Counted from the stretch's first letter, positions 15,864-25,703 are shown. The stretch is 64,000 nt of DNA from Teredinibacter sp. KSP-S5-2 (GCF_032773895.1 NZ_CP120416.1:4369001-4433000), one strand, 5' to 3'. The notes: generated from the sequence alone by a model not told the origin. Numbers and translations are program-made.

Positions 15864-16282
15864 AACGGCAGATATCCCATAATATTGGCCAACCACTCAT
15901 CTTTTTCCAGACCAACAAATATTTCGTACTGCTGCATGGCGGTTTCTTTTTCGCCAACTTTTTTTGACACAATTTGCCAGGCCCATTCCCGACCACCAAA
16001 TTCCATGGTGTCACTTTCTCTTTTAGGCGGCAGTTTTTTCTTCAGCCTATGGGCCAGGATAATTTCCTGGGATTTATTTTCTGCGATCCAGTAGGCGAAG
16101 GTTTTATCTTCGGCTTGCGTTGCGTAATCGAGTGAGCTCTGAATTTGCATTACGATAGCCGGCAATGCCATTCCGACCACCATCAGCGCCACCATAACCT
16201 CGACTAATGTAAAACCAAGGCTTTTTGACTTTCCTTCAATTTTTGCGCAACGATTTAATTTACTTGAAGAAGTCATCGTCAT
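15860..16282 (-). CDS. gspI: Type II secretion minor pseudopilin I
   Basis: A 140-residue protein with the prepilin motif SLGFTLVEVMVALMVVGMAL and Glu at +5, followed by a short periplasmic domain with AYWIAENKSQE, a GspI-type block (usually WxAxNxxxE). The start overlaps the end of gspH by 23 bases and the stop overlaps gspJ by four, so the three minor pseudopilins are tightly coupled. Confidence 0.94.
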   Translation of the reverse strand: MTMTSSSKLNRCAKIEGKSKSLGFTLVEVMVALMVVGMALPAIVMQIQSSLDYATQAEDKTFAYWIAENKSQEIILAHRLKKKLPPKRESDTMEFGGREWAWQIVSKKVGEKETAMQQYEIFVGLEKDEWLANIMGYLPL

Positions 16283-16910
16283 CTCGGTTTACGTCAGCTT
16301 TTTCCTTCCACTCTATTTCACCCCAGATATTGACCACGATGTGTTGCGCTGTTTCAGGGTCTTTATCGTAGGTAAATTCAATTTCAAAGGGCGTTACTTC
16401 CCCTTCGGGATAAAACGCAATTACCGGTATTGGTTGGTCCGGGCGGAAATCCCAGGTCAACAAACGCTCCTCCACGCTCACCGCCAGATCAATTTCCGGC
16501 GGCATAACAACAGGCTCCATTTCTTCGATGTCAACCCAACGTCGCATAGTGCCATTTGCCCCTGCGACGCCGGTTTCTTTCATCCAGCGATATTCCCAGC
16601 CCAGATCATCGAGATTAAATTCCCGCTTTTCCTCGGCCTCTTCCATTTCTTCCTGCCGCCACTTTGGCGGCATTAAAACCAAACCTATAGGCTCGCCAGT
16701 AATAACGGCCATTTCTGCCGCATGTTCACTATAGGCGGTTAAGGCATTAACCTGTTCCGCCACTTCCTGCTCACTATCGCCGACGCTAATCATTGCTGAT
16801 GCACCGCCAACCGCAATGCCCACAATCACTAACACGACCAGTATTTCAATTAACGTAAAGCCCCGATTTTTCGAGTTCATTAATTGAATACTCTTGGCAG
16901 AGAGTGTCAT
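16260..16910 (-). CDS. gspH: Type II secretion minor pseudopilin H
   Basis: A 216-residue protein with prepilin motif NRGFTLIEILVVLVIVGIAV. The GspH body contains ITGEPIGLVLMPPKW and a beta-rich C-terminus (LTWDFRPDQPIPVIAFYPEG). It ends in an acidic tail (DRDDDDFFK-like) overlapping gspI. An in-frame ATG at 16880 immediately before the prepilin motif is an alternative start. It lies nine bases after gspG. Confidence 0.93.
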   Translation of the reverse strand: MTLSAKSIQLMNSKNRGFTLIEILVVLVIVGIAVGGASAMISVGDSEQEVAEQVNALTAYSEHAAEMAVITGEPIGLVLMPPKWRQEEMEEAEEKREFNLDDLGWEYRWMKETGVAGANGTMRRWVDIEEMEPVVMPPEIDLAVSVEERLLTWDFRPDQPIPVIAFYPEGEVTPFEIEFTYDKDPETAQHIVVNIWGEIEWKEKADVNRDDDDFFK

Positions 16911-16919
16911 AACAATGAA

Positions 16920-17354
16920 TTACACATCATCCCAATTACTGAGATCTTTATTTTCTTCTTCACCACCGCGTACAGCATCCGCACCAAAAGTGTAGATTTC
17001 ATAAGGCTTACCTTCGGCTGGACTGACATACATATACTCAGTACCCCAAGGATCTTTTGGCAGTTTTGGCATGTAGCCACCACTTTGATAATTTTTGGGT
17101 TCTGGTGAGGTAGTTGGTTTGCTCACTAACGCTTCCAAACCTTGTTCGGTGGTAGGGAAACGGAAATTATGTAACTTGTACATTTTCAATGCCGTTTCGA
17201 TATTGGCAAAGTCTGCGCGTACTTTTTTCTCCTGACTGCCGCCAAGTGCCTTCATCACGTTCGGGCCAATAATACCGGCAAGCATACCGATAATTACCAG
17301 CACCACCATAACCTCGATAAGGCTAAAACCCTTTTGTAATTTTCTTGATTTCAT
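16920..17354 (-). CDS. gspG: Type II secretion major pseudopilin G
   Basis: A 144-residue protein with prepilin motif QKGFSLIEVMVVLVIIGMLA. The signature GGSQEKKVRADFANIETALK, the region RFPTTEQGLEALV, and the C-terminal calcium-site region (PKDPWGTEYMYVSP, IYTFGADAVRGGE) identify the major pseudopilin. The ATG at 17354 has GGGAG five bases upstream and is preferred to the in-frame TTG at 17369. GspG polymerises into the periplasmic pseudopilus driven by GspE. Confidence 0.96.
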   Translation of the reverse strand: MKSRKLQKGFSLIEVMVVLVIIGMLAGIIGPNVMKALGGSQEKKVRADFANIETALKMYKLHNFRFPTTEQGLEALVSKPTTSPEPKNYQSGGYMPKLPKDPWGTEYMYVSPAEGKPYEIYTFGADAVRGGEEENKDLSNWDDV

Positions 17355-17381
17355 AACGACTCCCACCAATTTTTAAATTTA

Positions 17382-18623
17382 TTACATGCCAACCATCTGG
17401 TTGAGTTTGAAGATAGGTAGCAAAATTGCCATCACAATAAAGACCACCATGCCTCCCATAAACAGCACCATAAATGGTTCTAATAACCCCATAGCGGTGT
17501 TGACTGAAAATTCCAGCTCCCGCTCCTGGTTTTTAGAAACATGCAGAAGCTGTTCGGCCAACTGACCATTTGCCTCACCACTGGCAACCATCTGAACTAA
17601 TAAAGGCGGAAACACATCCACCTGAGCCAGAGCTTTGTTTAAGCTCATCCCTTCTTGTACGGACATCGCCACTTCCGCACTGGCTTCTTTCAATACACGA
17701 TTGGTCAATACCTGGGCTGCAATTTTTAGTGCTTCAAGCAAAGGCACACCACTATTGGTTAACAAACCAAGTGTGCTGGAATAACGCGCGGATTGAGATT
17801 GCAGAATCAAATTGCCAAAAACGGGAAGCTTTAACTGCATCTTGTGCCATTTTTTTTGTCGCGATTCAGACTTCAACAACCAGCTAATAAAAATAGCCAC
17901 TCCCACAACGCCCAACAACAGGAAGAAACCGTAATTGACCAAAAAGTTACTCATCGCAATCAGTAGTTTGGTCGCGAACGGCAATTCCGTTTTACTGTTT
18001 TCAAACAGCCCCATTAGCTTGGGCACCACTTTAACCATCAAAATCGAAACGACAGTAATACTCACCACAAGCATGGTAATGGGGTAGATCATTGCCATTT
18101 GCAGTTTTTGTTTGGTTTCCTGGCTCCGTTCGGTGTAATCCGCCAACTGTTCCAATACCGGACCAAGGTAACCGGAAGATTCACCTGCACGAATCATGGC
18201 CCGGTATAAATGATCGAATACCCTGGGCAGCTCAGCCATAGACTGGGCAAGACTTAAACCTTCAAGAACACGCGATCGAACCTGCAACATGATGGTTTTA
18301 GCTGCTGGTTTACGGCTTTGCTTGGCCGTTGCCTGTAACACTTCATCAAGGGGCAAGCCTGATTGAATCAAGGATGCCAACTGGCGGGTTAACAGAGAAA
18401 TATCCCGATACCCGAGGCGTGGCCCACCTAAATTAAAATTGAGAGAAAAGCCTGAAGATTTATTGTTGTCGTTGGCCGCTTTTTTATGGCTGGACTTAAC
18501 CGTAAGGGGTTTAAGCTGCTTCGCTCTTAACTGATTGCGAACGTGTCTTTCCGAATCCCCTTCAATGACACCTTTAACTTTTTTCCCTTTTGCATCCAGG
18601 GCTTGATAAGTAAAAGCAGGCAT
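17382..18623 (-). CDS. gspF: Type II secretion inner-membrane platform protein F
   Basis: A 413-residue polytopic protein with two tandem T2SSF domains: the first around LTRQLASLIQSGLPLDEVLQ, the second around ARYSSTLGLLTNSGVPLLEA. Membrane helices lie near IYPITMLVVSITVVSILMV, FLLLGVVGVAIFISWLL and the C-terminus (FMGGMVVFIVMAILLPIF). Begins MPAFTYQALDAKGKKVKG, typical of GspF. Length is normal. Confidence 0.96.
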   Translation of the reverse strand: MPAFTYQALDAKGKKVKGVIEGDSERHVRNQLRAKQLKPLTVKSSHKKAANDNNKSSGFSLNFNLGGPRLGYRDISLLTRQLASLIQSGLPLDEVLQATAKQSRKPAAKTIMLQVRSRVLEGLSLAQSMAELPRVFDHLYRAMIRAGESSGYLGPVLEQLADYTERSQETKQKLQMAMIYPITMLVVSITVVSILMVKVVPKLMGLFENSKTELPFATKLLIAMSNFLVNYGFFLLLGVVGVAIFISWLLKSESRQKKWHKMQLKLPVFGNLILQSQSARYSSTLGLLTNSGVPLLEALKIAAQVLTNRVLKEASAEVAMSVQEGMSLNKALAQVDVFPPLLVQMVASGEANGQLAEQLLHVSKNQERELEFSVNTAMGLLEPFMVLFMGGMVVFIVMAILLPIFKLNQMVGM

Positions 18624-18703
18624 ATTAGCAATCCCTCTTCGTCGTTAGAGTAAAGAGGCAATAGCTGTGACCAAAATCCGGGAAAGCAAAACAGAACATA
18701 AGC

Positions 18704-20173
18704 TTATGATGCCGCAGTCACCCGCAACACTTCCTCCACGCTGGTGATACCGGCTATTACTTTATCCCGACCGTCCTGATCGATCCCCTGACCTCGTTGT
18801 CGAGCATGTGCTGTCATGGCCTGCTCGCCCACACCTTCGTGAATGAGTTGACGCATTTCATCATCGACAACAATTAATTCATAAATACCTGTTCGCCCTT
18901 TGTAACCGGATTGATGGCAACGCTCACAACCGCGGCCTTTGTACACAATCGACCCCTGGGGCAAACGTAACCTTGCACATTCAGATGGCGTGGCTTCGTG
19001 GGGTTCTTTACATTCAGAACACAAAACCCGAACCAGACGCTGTGCCATTAAGGCTTCCAAACTGGAAGACAACAGGAAGGGCTCAATACCCATGTCGTGT
19101 AATCGGGTTACCGCACCAATGGCGGTATTGGTGTGCAACGTTGAAATCACCAAGTGACCAGTCAAACTCGCTTGCACGGCAATTGCCGCCGTTTCCTGGT
19201 CACGGATCTCACCTACCATCACCACGTCCGGGTCTTGACGCAGAATTGCCCGTAATCCACGGGCGAAACTCATATCCACTTTGGCGTTTACCTGAGTCTG
19301 GCCAATGCCCGGCAACAGGTATTCGATGGGGTCTTCAATGGTCAAAATATTTCGCGTACGTGAGTTAAGGTGGCTCAACCCAGCATAAAGCGATGTGGTT
19401 TTACCGGAACCGGTTGGGCCGGTAACCAAAATAATGCCATGGGGTTTATACAGAGCAGCCTCAAACTCCGTCTGCACGATTTCAGGCATGTTCAATTGCG
19501 AAAGACTCAACGCACCTGCTGCCTGATCCAACAAACGAAGTACCACTCGCTCGCCATGAGCAGAAGGAATGGTAGAAACACGGATGTCCACCGCGTGCCC
19601 GGCGAGCTTTACGGTGATACGACCATCCTGGGGTATACGTTTTTCTGCAATGTCCAGTTTGGCCATTACCTTTAAACGAGAAACCAGTAATGGAGCCAAC
19701 ATTGGTTTGGGAGACAGGACTTCGTTTAATACACCATCAACACGGAAACGAATCGAAACCCGGTCTTCATAGGGTTCAACATGGATATCGGAAGCTTTTT
19801 CCTGCACGGCTTGGGAGAGTACAGCGTTAATCAGGCGAATAATCGGCGCATCGTCCTCACCGGAAAGCAATTCACCGTCTTCAGGAATATCATCCACCAG
19901 AGCGGACAAATCAAGGTCAGCCCCCATCTCATCAACAGCCTGCTGCGCTTCGCCATCACTGCTTTGATAGAGTTGAGTAAGCTTTTTACTAAACTCATCC
20001 GCGTCCATAAGCTCCATAGCAAAGGGGCGGCCCAGGTAACGACGAACTTCCAGCAGCGTTTGCGGGCTGATGTCTGCCTTATGCAACACCCGTCCATCTT
20101 CAACCAACACCCCATAATTGGAGGCAAATGAAAATGGCAGTCGGACGTGAGTAAGAATCGCTTCTTCAGTCAC
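18704..20173 (-). CDS. gspE: Type II secretion ATPase E
   Basis: A 489-residue cytoplasmic AAA-type traffic ATPase. It has the N-terminal GspL-binding region, then Walker A GPTGSGKT (about residue 255), the Asp box (NILTIEDPIEY), Walker B region DPDVVMVGEIRD, the His box (GHLVISTLHTN), and the zinc-binding tetracysteine CSEC/CERC (near VLCSECKEP and GCERCHQSGYKG). All catalytic motifs are intact. It is five bases from gspD and 80 bases from gspF. Confidence 0.97.
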   Translation of the reverse strand: MTEEAILTHVRLPFSFASNYGVLVEDGRVLHKADISPQTLLEVRRYLGRPFAMELMDADEFSKKLTQLYQSSDGEAQQAVDEMGADLDLSALVDDIPEDGELLSGEDDAPIIRLINAVLSQAVQEKASDIHVEPYEDRVSIRFRVDGVLNEVLSPKPMLAPLLVSRLKVMAKLDIAEKRIPQDGRITVKLAGHAVDIRVSTIPSAHGERVVLRLLDQAAGALSLSQLNMPEIVQTEFEAALYKPHGIILVTGPTGSGKTTSLYAGLSHLNSRTRNILTIEDPIEYLLPGIGQTQVNAKVDMSFARGLRAILRQDPDVVMVGEIRDQETAAIAVQASLTGHLVISTLHTNTAIGAVTRLHDMGIEPFLLSSSLEALMAQRLVRVLCSECKEPHEATPSECARLRLPQGSIVYKGRGCERCHQSGYKGRTGIYELIVVDDEMRQLIHEGVGEQAMTAHARQRGQGIDQDGRDKVIAGITSVEEVLRVTAAS

Positions 20174-20178
20174 AGGAA

Positions 20179-22224
20179 TTACTCCTCTTCACTGCCGTCG
20201 CTGACGCTGTTGTAAAGATCCTGTGGTGTTACCGCTTTCTTGTCTTCCTTTTTAGCCGCGACTTCTGTATCACGGGGACGCATTGCATCCAATTCAGGCA
20301 ATACCGGCAATACGCTATCCTTCATCAGGAATAGCCCTTTTTCGCGTCGGCCGATCTGCTCGTCACGAATCAGTTTGTATTTTTCAGCGGTTGCTCCGTA
20401 GAGGGTCTCGTCATCACGGATGATGGTTGCTTTCAGAAACACCATCAGGTTTTGCTTTTGATGAGCCGCGCCCTGCGACTTAAATAGGTTACCCAGCAGA
20501 GGAATACTGCCGAGGATAGGCACTTTGGTTTCAGTTTCCGTTACTTTATCTTCAATCAAACCACCCAATACAATCACTTCACCATCACTTGCCAACACCT
20601 GAGTCTTAATGTCTTTCTTGTTAGTGATAATGTCCGATGCCTGTTCACTGGGCGTAATTGATGACACTTCCTGGGCAATATCCAGCAGCACTTTATCGCC
20701 TTCGTTAACATGAGGTGTCACGGTTAAGGTAATACCCACATCTTCACGCTGAATGGTCTGGAAGGGGTTTGATACATTTCCACTGCCACCAGTGTTGGAG
20801 AAACTACCCGTTACAAAAGGTACGTTTTGACCAACAGAAATGGTCGCTTCATGGTTATCCATGGTCAGGAGCGTTGGCGTTGAAAGGATGTTAGCTTTAT
20901 CGTTTTGCTTTAACGCATTGAGCACCGCAATAAATTTCTCATCACCTGCTGTACCGGCAACACCAAAGATTTGACCAGTTTTCTTCACTAGACCCGCAGC
21001 CAAATCTGCCACTACGGTATCATCATTATCGGTATCACTACCCAACAGGGCAGACCCTATACCAGGTGTACCACTTCGAATAGATGACCCGAAAACACCC
21101 TCTTTCGAATTGCTGAACATCCACTCAATACCCAGCTCGTCATTTTTACCCAGAGTAAGCTCAACAATAATGGCCTCAACCAGTACCTGTGCCCGACGAA
21201 TATCCAAGCGATCAACAACAGCTAGCAGGGAGTCCAGCACTTCACCGGAAGCGGTAATTAACAGAGAGTTGGTATCTTCGTCCGCTTCAACCGTTGCACC
21301 CTGTTTGTTTTTGTCGTCCCCTGGGGTCATTTTTGTCATGTTCTGTACGACTTTAGTCAGTACAGTGGCCACTTCTTTCGCTTTGGCGTATTCGAGGTAA
21401 ATAACCCGCACGTTACCGGTTTGTCGCTGAGGCTTATCCATGCGGCGAACCAGGCGTTTTACGTTTTCACGGTGAACATCTTCACCGCTTACCAAAATAG
21501 TGTTGTTGCGTTTATCGGCAACCAACTTCAAACGGCTGCCCTCTGGGCCGGTTTTGGCTTCCTGACTCTGCAACTTGTCCAGCATCTGCACAACATCTGG
21601 CGCATGGGCGTACTTCAATTCGATCACTTCCGTTACAGGCAATGCCGCAGTATCAATTTTCTCGATGACTTCCTGCATGCGGGCGATGTTTTCAGCGGTA
21701 TCGGAAATTACAATAGCGTTACTTGGGCTGTAGGCCGCTAAATGGGAGTGCTGTGGAACCAGAGGACGCAGAACAGGAAGCACTTTGGCCGCAGCAATAT
21801 TTTTTAGCTGAATAACATGGGTCACATAGCCCTCAGCTTTTTCCTTACTTTTGTTATCAACAACAGGAAGGGGTGCAGAGCGCGCATCTTTTAGTGGAAT
21901 GACACGAACGACATCGCCCACTTCCACAACGGTGAAATCATGAACTTCAAGCACCGTGCGGAACAGTTCGTAAAGTTCATGTTCATTCAGCGCCTTGTTC
22001 GAAATCACTTTTACCCGCCCCTTCACTCTGGGGTCGATAATGATTGTCTTGCCCGTTACATCGGCGACAAACTTGATGACTTCTTGGATATCTGAATCTT
22101 TAAAATTGATCGTCCAGGTTTGCTCTGCAGCGTAGCTGTTATTAGAGGGTAAGCTGCCAGCGACAGCCACCATAAAAATCAAACCCATAAATATTGAAGA
22201 GTGCTTAAACACGCTACTACCCAT
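20179..22224 (-). CDS. gspD: Type II secretion outer-membrane secretin D
   Basis: About 681 residues. A signal peptide ends near NNSYAAEQ. N0 (TINFKDSDIQEVIKFVADVT), three N1-N3 repeats, then the secretin core with VPFVTGSFSN, FQTIQREDVGITLTVTPHVN and VLGGLIEDKVTETETKVPIL are all recognisable. The ATG at 22224 gives a normal signal peptide and overlaps gspC by eight bases; the ATG at 22260 would give an overlong n-region. No obvious pilotin (gspS) gene is in the window. Confidence 0.96.
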   Translation of the reverse strand: MGSSVFKHSSIFMGLIFMVAVAGSLPSNNSYAAEQTWTINFKDSDIQEVIKFVADVTGKTIIIDPRVKGRVKVISNKALNEHELYELFRTVLEVHDFTVVEVGDVVRVIPLKDARSAPLPVVDNKSKEKAEGYVTHVIQLKNIAAAKVLPVLRPLVPQHSHLAAYSPSNAIVISDTAENIARMQEVIEKIDTAALPVTEVIELKYAHAPDVVQMLDKLQSQEAKTGPEGSRLKLVADKRNNTILVSGEDVHRENVKRLVRRMDKPQRQTGNVRVIYLEYAKAKEVATVLTKVVQNMTKMTPGDDKNKQGATVEADEDTNSLLITASGEVLDSLLAVVDRLDIRRAQVLVEAIIVELTLGKNDELGIEWMFSNSKEGVFGSSIRSGTPGIGSALLGSDTDNDDTVVADLAAGLVKKTGQIFGVAGTAGDEKFIAVLNALKQNDKANILSTPTLLTMDNHEATISVGQNVPFVTGSFSNTGGSGNVSNPFQTIQREDVGITLTVTPHVNEGDKVLLDIAQEVSSITPSEQASDIITNKKDIKTQVLASDGEVIVLGGLIEDKVTETETKVPILGSIPLLGNLFKSQGAAHQKQNLMVFLKATIIRDDETLYGATAEKYKLIRDEQIGRREKGLFLMKDSVLPVLPELDAMRPRDTEVAAKKEDKKAVTPQDLYNSVSDGSEEE

Positions 22225-23242
22225 CGCCCAAACTAAGATTAATTGAGTATGACTGCCCATCTCGCAACACTTCTAACTGTGCGGAAGGAGCTGCCTTCAA
22301 GTTCTGATACACTTCGCGAAGCTTTCTAGGGTCATCCATAGAAATGCCATTTACCGAAGTCACTATGTCATTATTTTTTAAACCGGCCTGTTCAAACAGT
22401 TCTCTATCCCGGCCGGGACGGATTCGATACCCCACCATTTTTCCACCCTCACGGTGGATGCTAAAACGGACAACATCACCAACGGACTTTGGCATTTTGC
22501 TTGGGGGCACCTGACGAACAATAGTTCGATCTGCATCGTAGGGCGCAGTTCTGCCTTTTGGAGCCTGAGCCGAAGCAACGACTTCAGGGGTCGGTTGACG
22601 TTGAGTTTGATCGGGAACCCGAATTTCCCGTTTTGAAATCGCTTTGGAACGCTTGAAATCCTCTTCGGAATACAGCCAGAGGGATTCATAACTGCCGTTG
22701 TTGTCCAGTATCACCCGCTGTTCCATCACTTTTGCCAATTTAACACCGGGGTTCTTCAAGGATTCACCAACTTTGTATAGAGCCTGGGTATTGCCATCAG
22801 CAATAATCGCATGGGCTTTTTGCGGATCATTGCTGGCCAGAATTCCTTGTAACTTGAGGTTTAACCGAGTGGTGCGGGCGTTATCTTCGATACCGGGAAG
22901 CGCTTCTTTTGGCTTGGTTTCCGTAATGACGGGTTCCTTCACCAAATCGCCAAACAAGTTCGCGGTTTGAATACTATCCAGATTCACCACTACCCCGGAG
23001 GTCGTTGGCTGGGATACTGGAGGCTTGGCCAATCGAGGTGGAGCAGCCACATCAGGAACAGGCATAACCACCCAAAAGAGTGCAGCCAGGCTTCGGACCG
23101 CCCATATAAGTGCGACCGCATAGACCAGTGTTTTCCATACAGAAATTGGCCACTGGCGCACTTTTTCAAAAAAACCGATCAACCGGGCTTGAGCTTGAAC
23201 TATCGCGGGATTATTTAAAAACTGAGTATCAACCACGGCCAC
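22217..23242 (-). CDS. gspC: Type II secretion protein C with C-terminal PDZ domain
   Basis: A 341-residue inner-membrane protein. A cytoplasmic N-terminus is followed by a membrane helix (LVYAVALIWAVRSLAALFWV), the homology region (NLFGDL, then LQGILASNDPQKAHAIIADG) that contacts GspD N0, and a C-terminal PDZ domain (GYRIRPGRDRELFEQAGLKN, DIVTSVNGISMDDPRKL). It is the first gene of the gsp operon. The start is GTG at 23242, with a second in-frame GTG at 23236 that has better spacing to AAGG. Confidence 0.94.
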   Translation of the reverse strand: MAVVDTQFLNNPAIVQAQARLIGFFEKVRQWPISVWKTLVYAVALIWAVRSLAALFWVVMPVPDVAAPPRLAKPPVSQPTTSGVVVNLDSIQTANLFGDLVKEPVITETKPKEALPGIEDNARTTRLNLKLQGILASNDPQKAHAIIADGNTQALYKVGESLKNPGVKLAKVMEQRVILDNNGSYESLWLYSEEDFKRSKAISKREIRVPDQTQRQPTPEVVASAQAPKGRTAPYDADRTIVRQVPPSKMPKSVGDVVRFSIHREGGKMVGYRIRPGRDRELFEQAGLKNNDIVTSVNGISMDDPRKLREVYQNLKAAPSAQLEVLRDGQSYSINLSLGDG

Positions 23243-23630
23243 ACCTTAGGGAATGCAGTGATAAATCCTCACTCCTCTTCGCCGTATATGAATATGTACT
23301 CTCAAGCTTTTCCACGTCTACCGCTCTCTATTCTTGTTCTTAAATCCTAGCAATAACGTATTTTCATGCCGGTATGCCAGTTTATACACCTGTGGGGAAC
23401 ATTGGTATGCCTTCAATTCCGAACTTCAAGTAGATTCTAGATTCTTTCACAATCCCCCTTCAGTATGAACAGAATTTTGCCTGTTTGCTTAGCGAAAATG
23501 CTTATGTTTCACCATTTCCAACCTAAAATGTTTCGCCAATGCTTGTATATCCGGGATAAGACCCAATTTAGGGCCATATGTACCCCCCACCTAAATTACT
23601 TGCGAGAACTTTTGAGGTAAGCAGTCACTA
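23243..23630. other. Divergent intergenic region between gspC and the repeat-bearing acidic gene
   Basis: No gene is seen in these 388 bases. The region must hold the promoters for the gsp operon (minus strand) and for the gene at 23631 (plus strand). A tandem 7-bp repeat TAGATTC occurs twice at 23431-23444. On the minus strand TATAAA around 23385 is a possible -10, but no convincing -35 partner was found. No CRP-type palindrome is present here. Confidence 0.5.
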
Positions 23631-24095
23631 ATGAATCAGGTTTACATTCTCAAGAATCAAAACTCTGCCTACTTGGACAAATCAGGAAACTGGATAGCTG
23701 AGGGTGAAACCAGGTCGGTATTCCGCACGGAATTTAAAGATGAGGCGATTAACCAAAAGGTGGAGCATACGGTTAAAAATCCATACTTGCGTATTGAGGT
23801 TGTAACCGTCGACCAACTGGACAAGGGGAAGCTTGATATCGACCTGCCAAGACCCAAAGCCCAGCCTGCGACAGAAACAGACAGCGATCTATTTGCCGAA
23901 GCCGAAGCCGAAGCCGAAGCCGAAGCCGAAGCCGAAGCCGAAGCCGAAGCCGAAGCCGAAGCCGAAGCCGAGCAGTATTCTCAGAACACTGACGAGAAAA
24001 ACACAGCAAATCTTTTTACCGAAGATGATACTTTTGAAACACAACCCCTCGATCATCCCAATAACGAGTTAGCTAGCGCAGACCCGAAACAGTAA
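23631..24095 (+). CDS. Acidic protein with Ala-Glu dipeptide repeat, unknown function
   Basis: A 154-residue cytoplasmic-looking protein without signal peptide or membrane segment. Residues 1 to about 80 form a compact part (QVYILKNQNSAYLDKSGNWI) that reads like a small beta-rich domain. Residues about 89-114 are thirteen Ala-Glu units from a hexanucleotide array, and the tail is acidic and polar. It lies 21 bases upstream of gshA on the same strand, so the two are probably cotranscribed. I do not recognise the family. The start is an ATG with GAGGT about 13 bases upstream, a loose spacing. Confidence 0.72.
   Translation: MNQVYILKNQNSAYLDKSGNWIAEGETRSVFRTEFKDEAINQKVEHTVKNPYLRIEVVTVDQLDKGKLDIDLPRPKAQPATETDSDLFAEAEAEAEAEAEAEAEAEAEAEAEAEQYSQNTDEKNTANLFTEDDTFETQPLDHPNNELASADPKQ
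23895..23972. repeat. Hexanucleotide tandem repeat (GCCGAA)12 plus GCCGAG
   Basis: Twelve perfect GCCGAA units (23895-23966) and one GCCGAG unit. In frame it encodes an (Ala-Glu)13 run. Near-perfect unit identity suggests recent slippage expansion; copy changes would not shift the frame. Confidence 0.95.
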
Positions 24096-24116
24096 CTTTT
24101 AAAAAGGCGGTGCAAT

Positions 24117-25703
24117 TTGTCCGAGCTTGAAATATCCAAAGCGTTACTAGAAAAAAAGAATGCGCCGCTGCTTACCGGCATTATGCGAGGAACCGAACGA
24201 GAGGCTCTAAGAGTTGATCCGGCAGGTAATTTTGCACAAACCCCCCACCCCCCCGGACTGGGGTCAGCACTTACTCACCCGCAAATTACCACAGACTTTA
24301 GCGAGTCACTGCTTGAGTTCATCACCCCCCCCAGCCATTGTATGGACGATCTGTTTGATAACCTGACCGCCATACAAAAATTCACCCTTGGCCAACTGGA
24401 TAACGAACTACTCTGGTCTACCAGCATGCCATGCATGCTAGGAGACGATGCCAGCATTCCAGTGGCAGAGTACGGAACCTCAAACAATGGCCTGATGAAA
24501 ACCCGCTACCGAGTCGGGCTGGGAAATCGCTATGGGCGAACTATGCAAACGGTTGCCGGGGTACATTACAACTTTTCCTTGCCCAGTGCCTTTTGGGCTT
24601 TTCTGCACAATGAGGAAAACAGCATTCTCGACCTGCAAAGCTATAGGGATCGAGGCTATTTCGGTTTAATTCGCAATTTTCGCCGCCAGGCATGGTTACT
24701 TATATACCTGTTTGGCGCATCGCCGGTTATGTGCCCCAGCTTTGTAAACGGTAGAAAGCATCACCTTGAGTTTGTTGGCACCAAGCAACAAAGCCTTGGT
24801 CTGCCTTACGCCACATCCCTGCGAATGGGAGACCTCGGTTACCAAAGCTCAGCTCAAGAAGCGCTGTTTGTATGCTACAACCGACTTGATACCTATCTGA
24901 AAACGCTCAGCTGCGCAATCAGCACGCCCCACGCAGACTACGAAAAGATAGGCGTAAAAGACGATGCTGGTGAGTACTTACAACTCAATACAGGGCTACT
25001 GCAGATCGAAAACGAGTTCTACAGCGTTATCCGCCCGAAACGAACCACTCACCACGGCGAAACCGCTCTGTCAGCGCTGAGAAATCGCGGGGTGGAATAT
25101 ATTGAGGTGCGCTGCCTTGATGTAGACCCATTTTCTCCTTTGGGGATAAGCGAAACACAAGTCCGATTTTTGGATACCTTCCTGGTGGCATGTGCGCTAC
25201 AAGCAAGCCCTGAATGTGACCGAGAAGAATCCGACGTTATCGCAGCCAATCAAAAACGGGTGGTAAACCAGGGACGTGATCCCGAACTGTTATTAACAGG
25301 CAGGGATAACAAACCGGTAAAACTGCGTGACTGGGGGCTGAATATTATCGACACGCTTCGCCCGGTGGCAGAGCTACTCGACACAGTCCATAAGACAAGT
25401 TTGTACCAGGAAAGTGTTGAAATTCAGCGAAATAAACTACTCGCTCCAGAAACTACACCATCAGCCAGAGTGCTCAGCACAATGGAATCACGAGATCAAA
25501 ACTATCTTGAGTTTGCCCTGCAGAACTCCAGAGAACATCATGAGGCGCTGACATCTTCAGCACTTAACGAACAAACGATTCTTCGCTTCGAAGATATGGC
25601 GACAGAATCGGTCTGCGAGCAACAAGCACTGGAAGAAAAAAACAGCGGCGACTTTGACGCATTTCTGAACGATTACTACAGTCAGTACAAATCCTGCAAC
25701 TGA
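24117..25703 (+). CDS. gshA: Glutamate-cysteine ligase
   Basis: Catalyses ATP-dependent joining of glutamate and cysteine, the first step of glutathione synthesis. The 528-residue length fits the proteobacterial GshA class. Recognisable blocks are IMRGTEREALRVDPAG, the glutamate-site region TDFSESLLEFITPP, GVHYNFSLP, and YIEVRCLDVDPFSPLGI near the metal/ATP site. The start is TTG at 24117 with AGGCGG six bases upstream. A C-rich stretch (24241-24255) leaves the frame intact. It converges on the FliL-like gene with only 22 bases between stops. Confidence 0.95.
   Translation: MSELEISKALLEKKNAPLLTGIMRGTEREALRVDPAGNFAQTPHPPGLGSALTHPQITTDFSESLLEFITPPSHCMDDLFDNLTAIQKFTLGQLDNELLWSTSMPCMLGDDASIPVAEYGTSNNGLMKTRYRVGLGNRYGRTMQTVAGVHYNFSLPSAFWAFLHNEENSILDLQSYRDRGYFGLIRNFRRQAWLLIYLFGASPVMCPSFVNGRKHHLEFVGTKQQSLGLPYATSLRMGDLGYQSSAQEALFVCYNRLDTYLKTLSCAISTPHADYEKIGVKDDAGEYLQLNTGLLQIENEFYSVIRPKRTTHHGETALSALRNRGVEYIEVRCLDVDPFSPLGISETQVRFLDTFLVACALQASPECDREESDVIAANQKRVVNQGRDPELLLTGRDNKPVKLRDWGLNIIDTLRPVAELLDTVHKTSLYQESVEIQRNKLLAPETTPSARVLSTMESRDQNYLEFALQNSREHHEALTSSALNEQTILRFEDMATESVCEQQALEEKNSGDFDAFLNDYYSQYKSCN

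Noticed and set aside
23895-23972. Possible CRISPR or other structured repeat array
   Set aside because: It is a contiguous hexanucleotide array within a coding frame, with no spacers.
24241-24255. Possible frameshift in the C-rich run of gshA
   Set aside because: The family motifs before (TEREALRVDPAG) and after (TDFSESLLEFITPP) are in the same frame and spaced normally.
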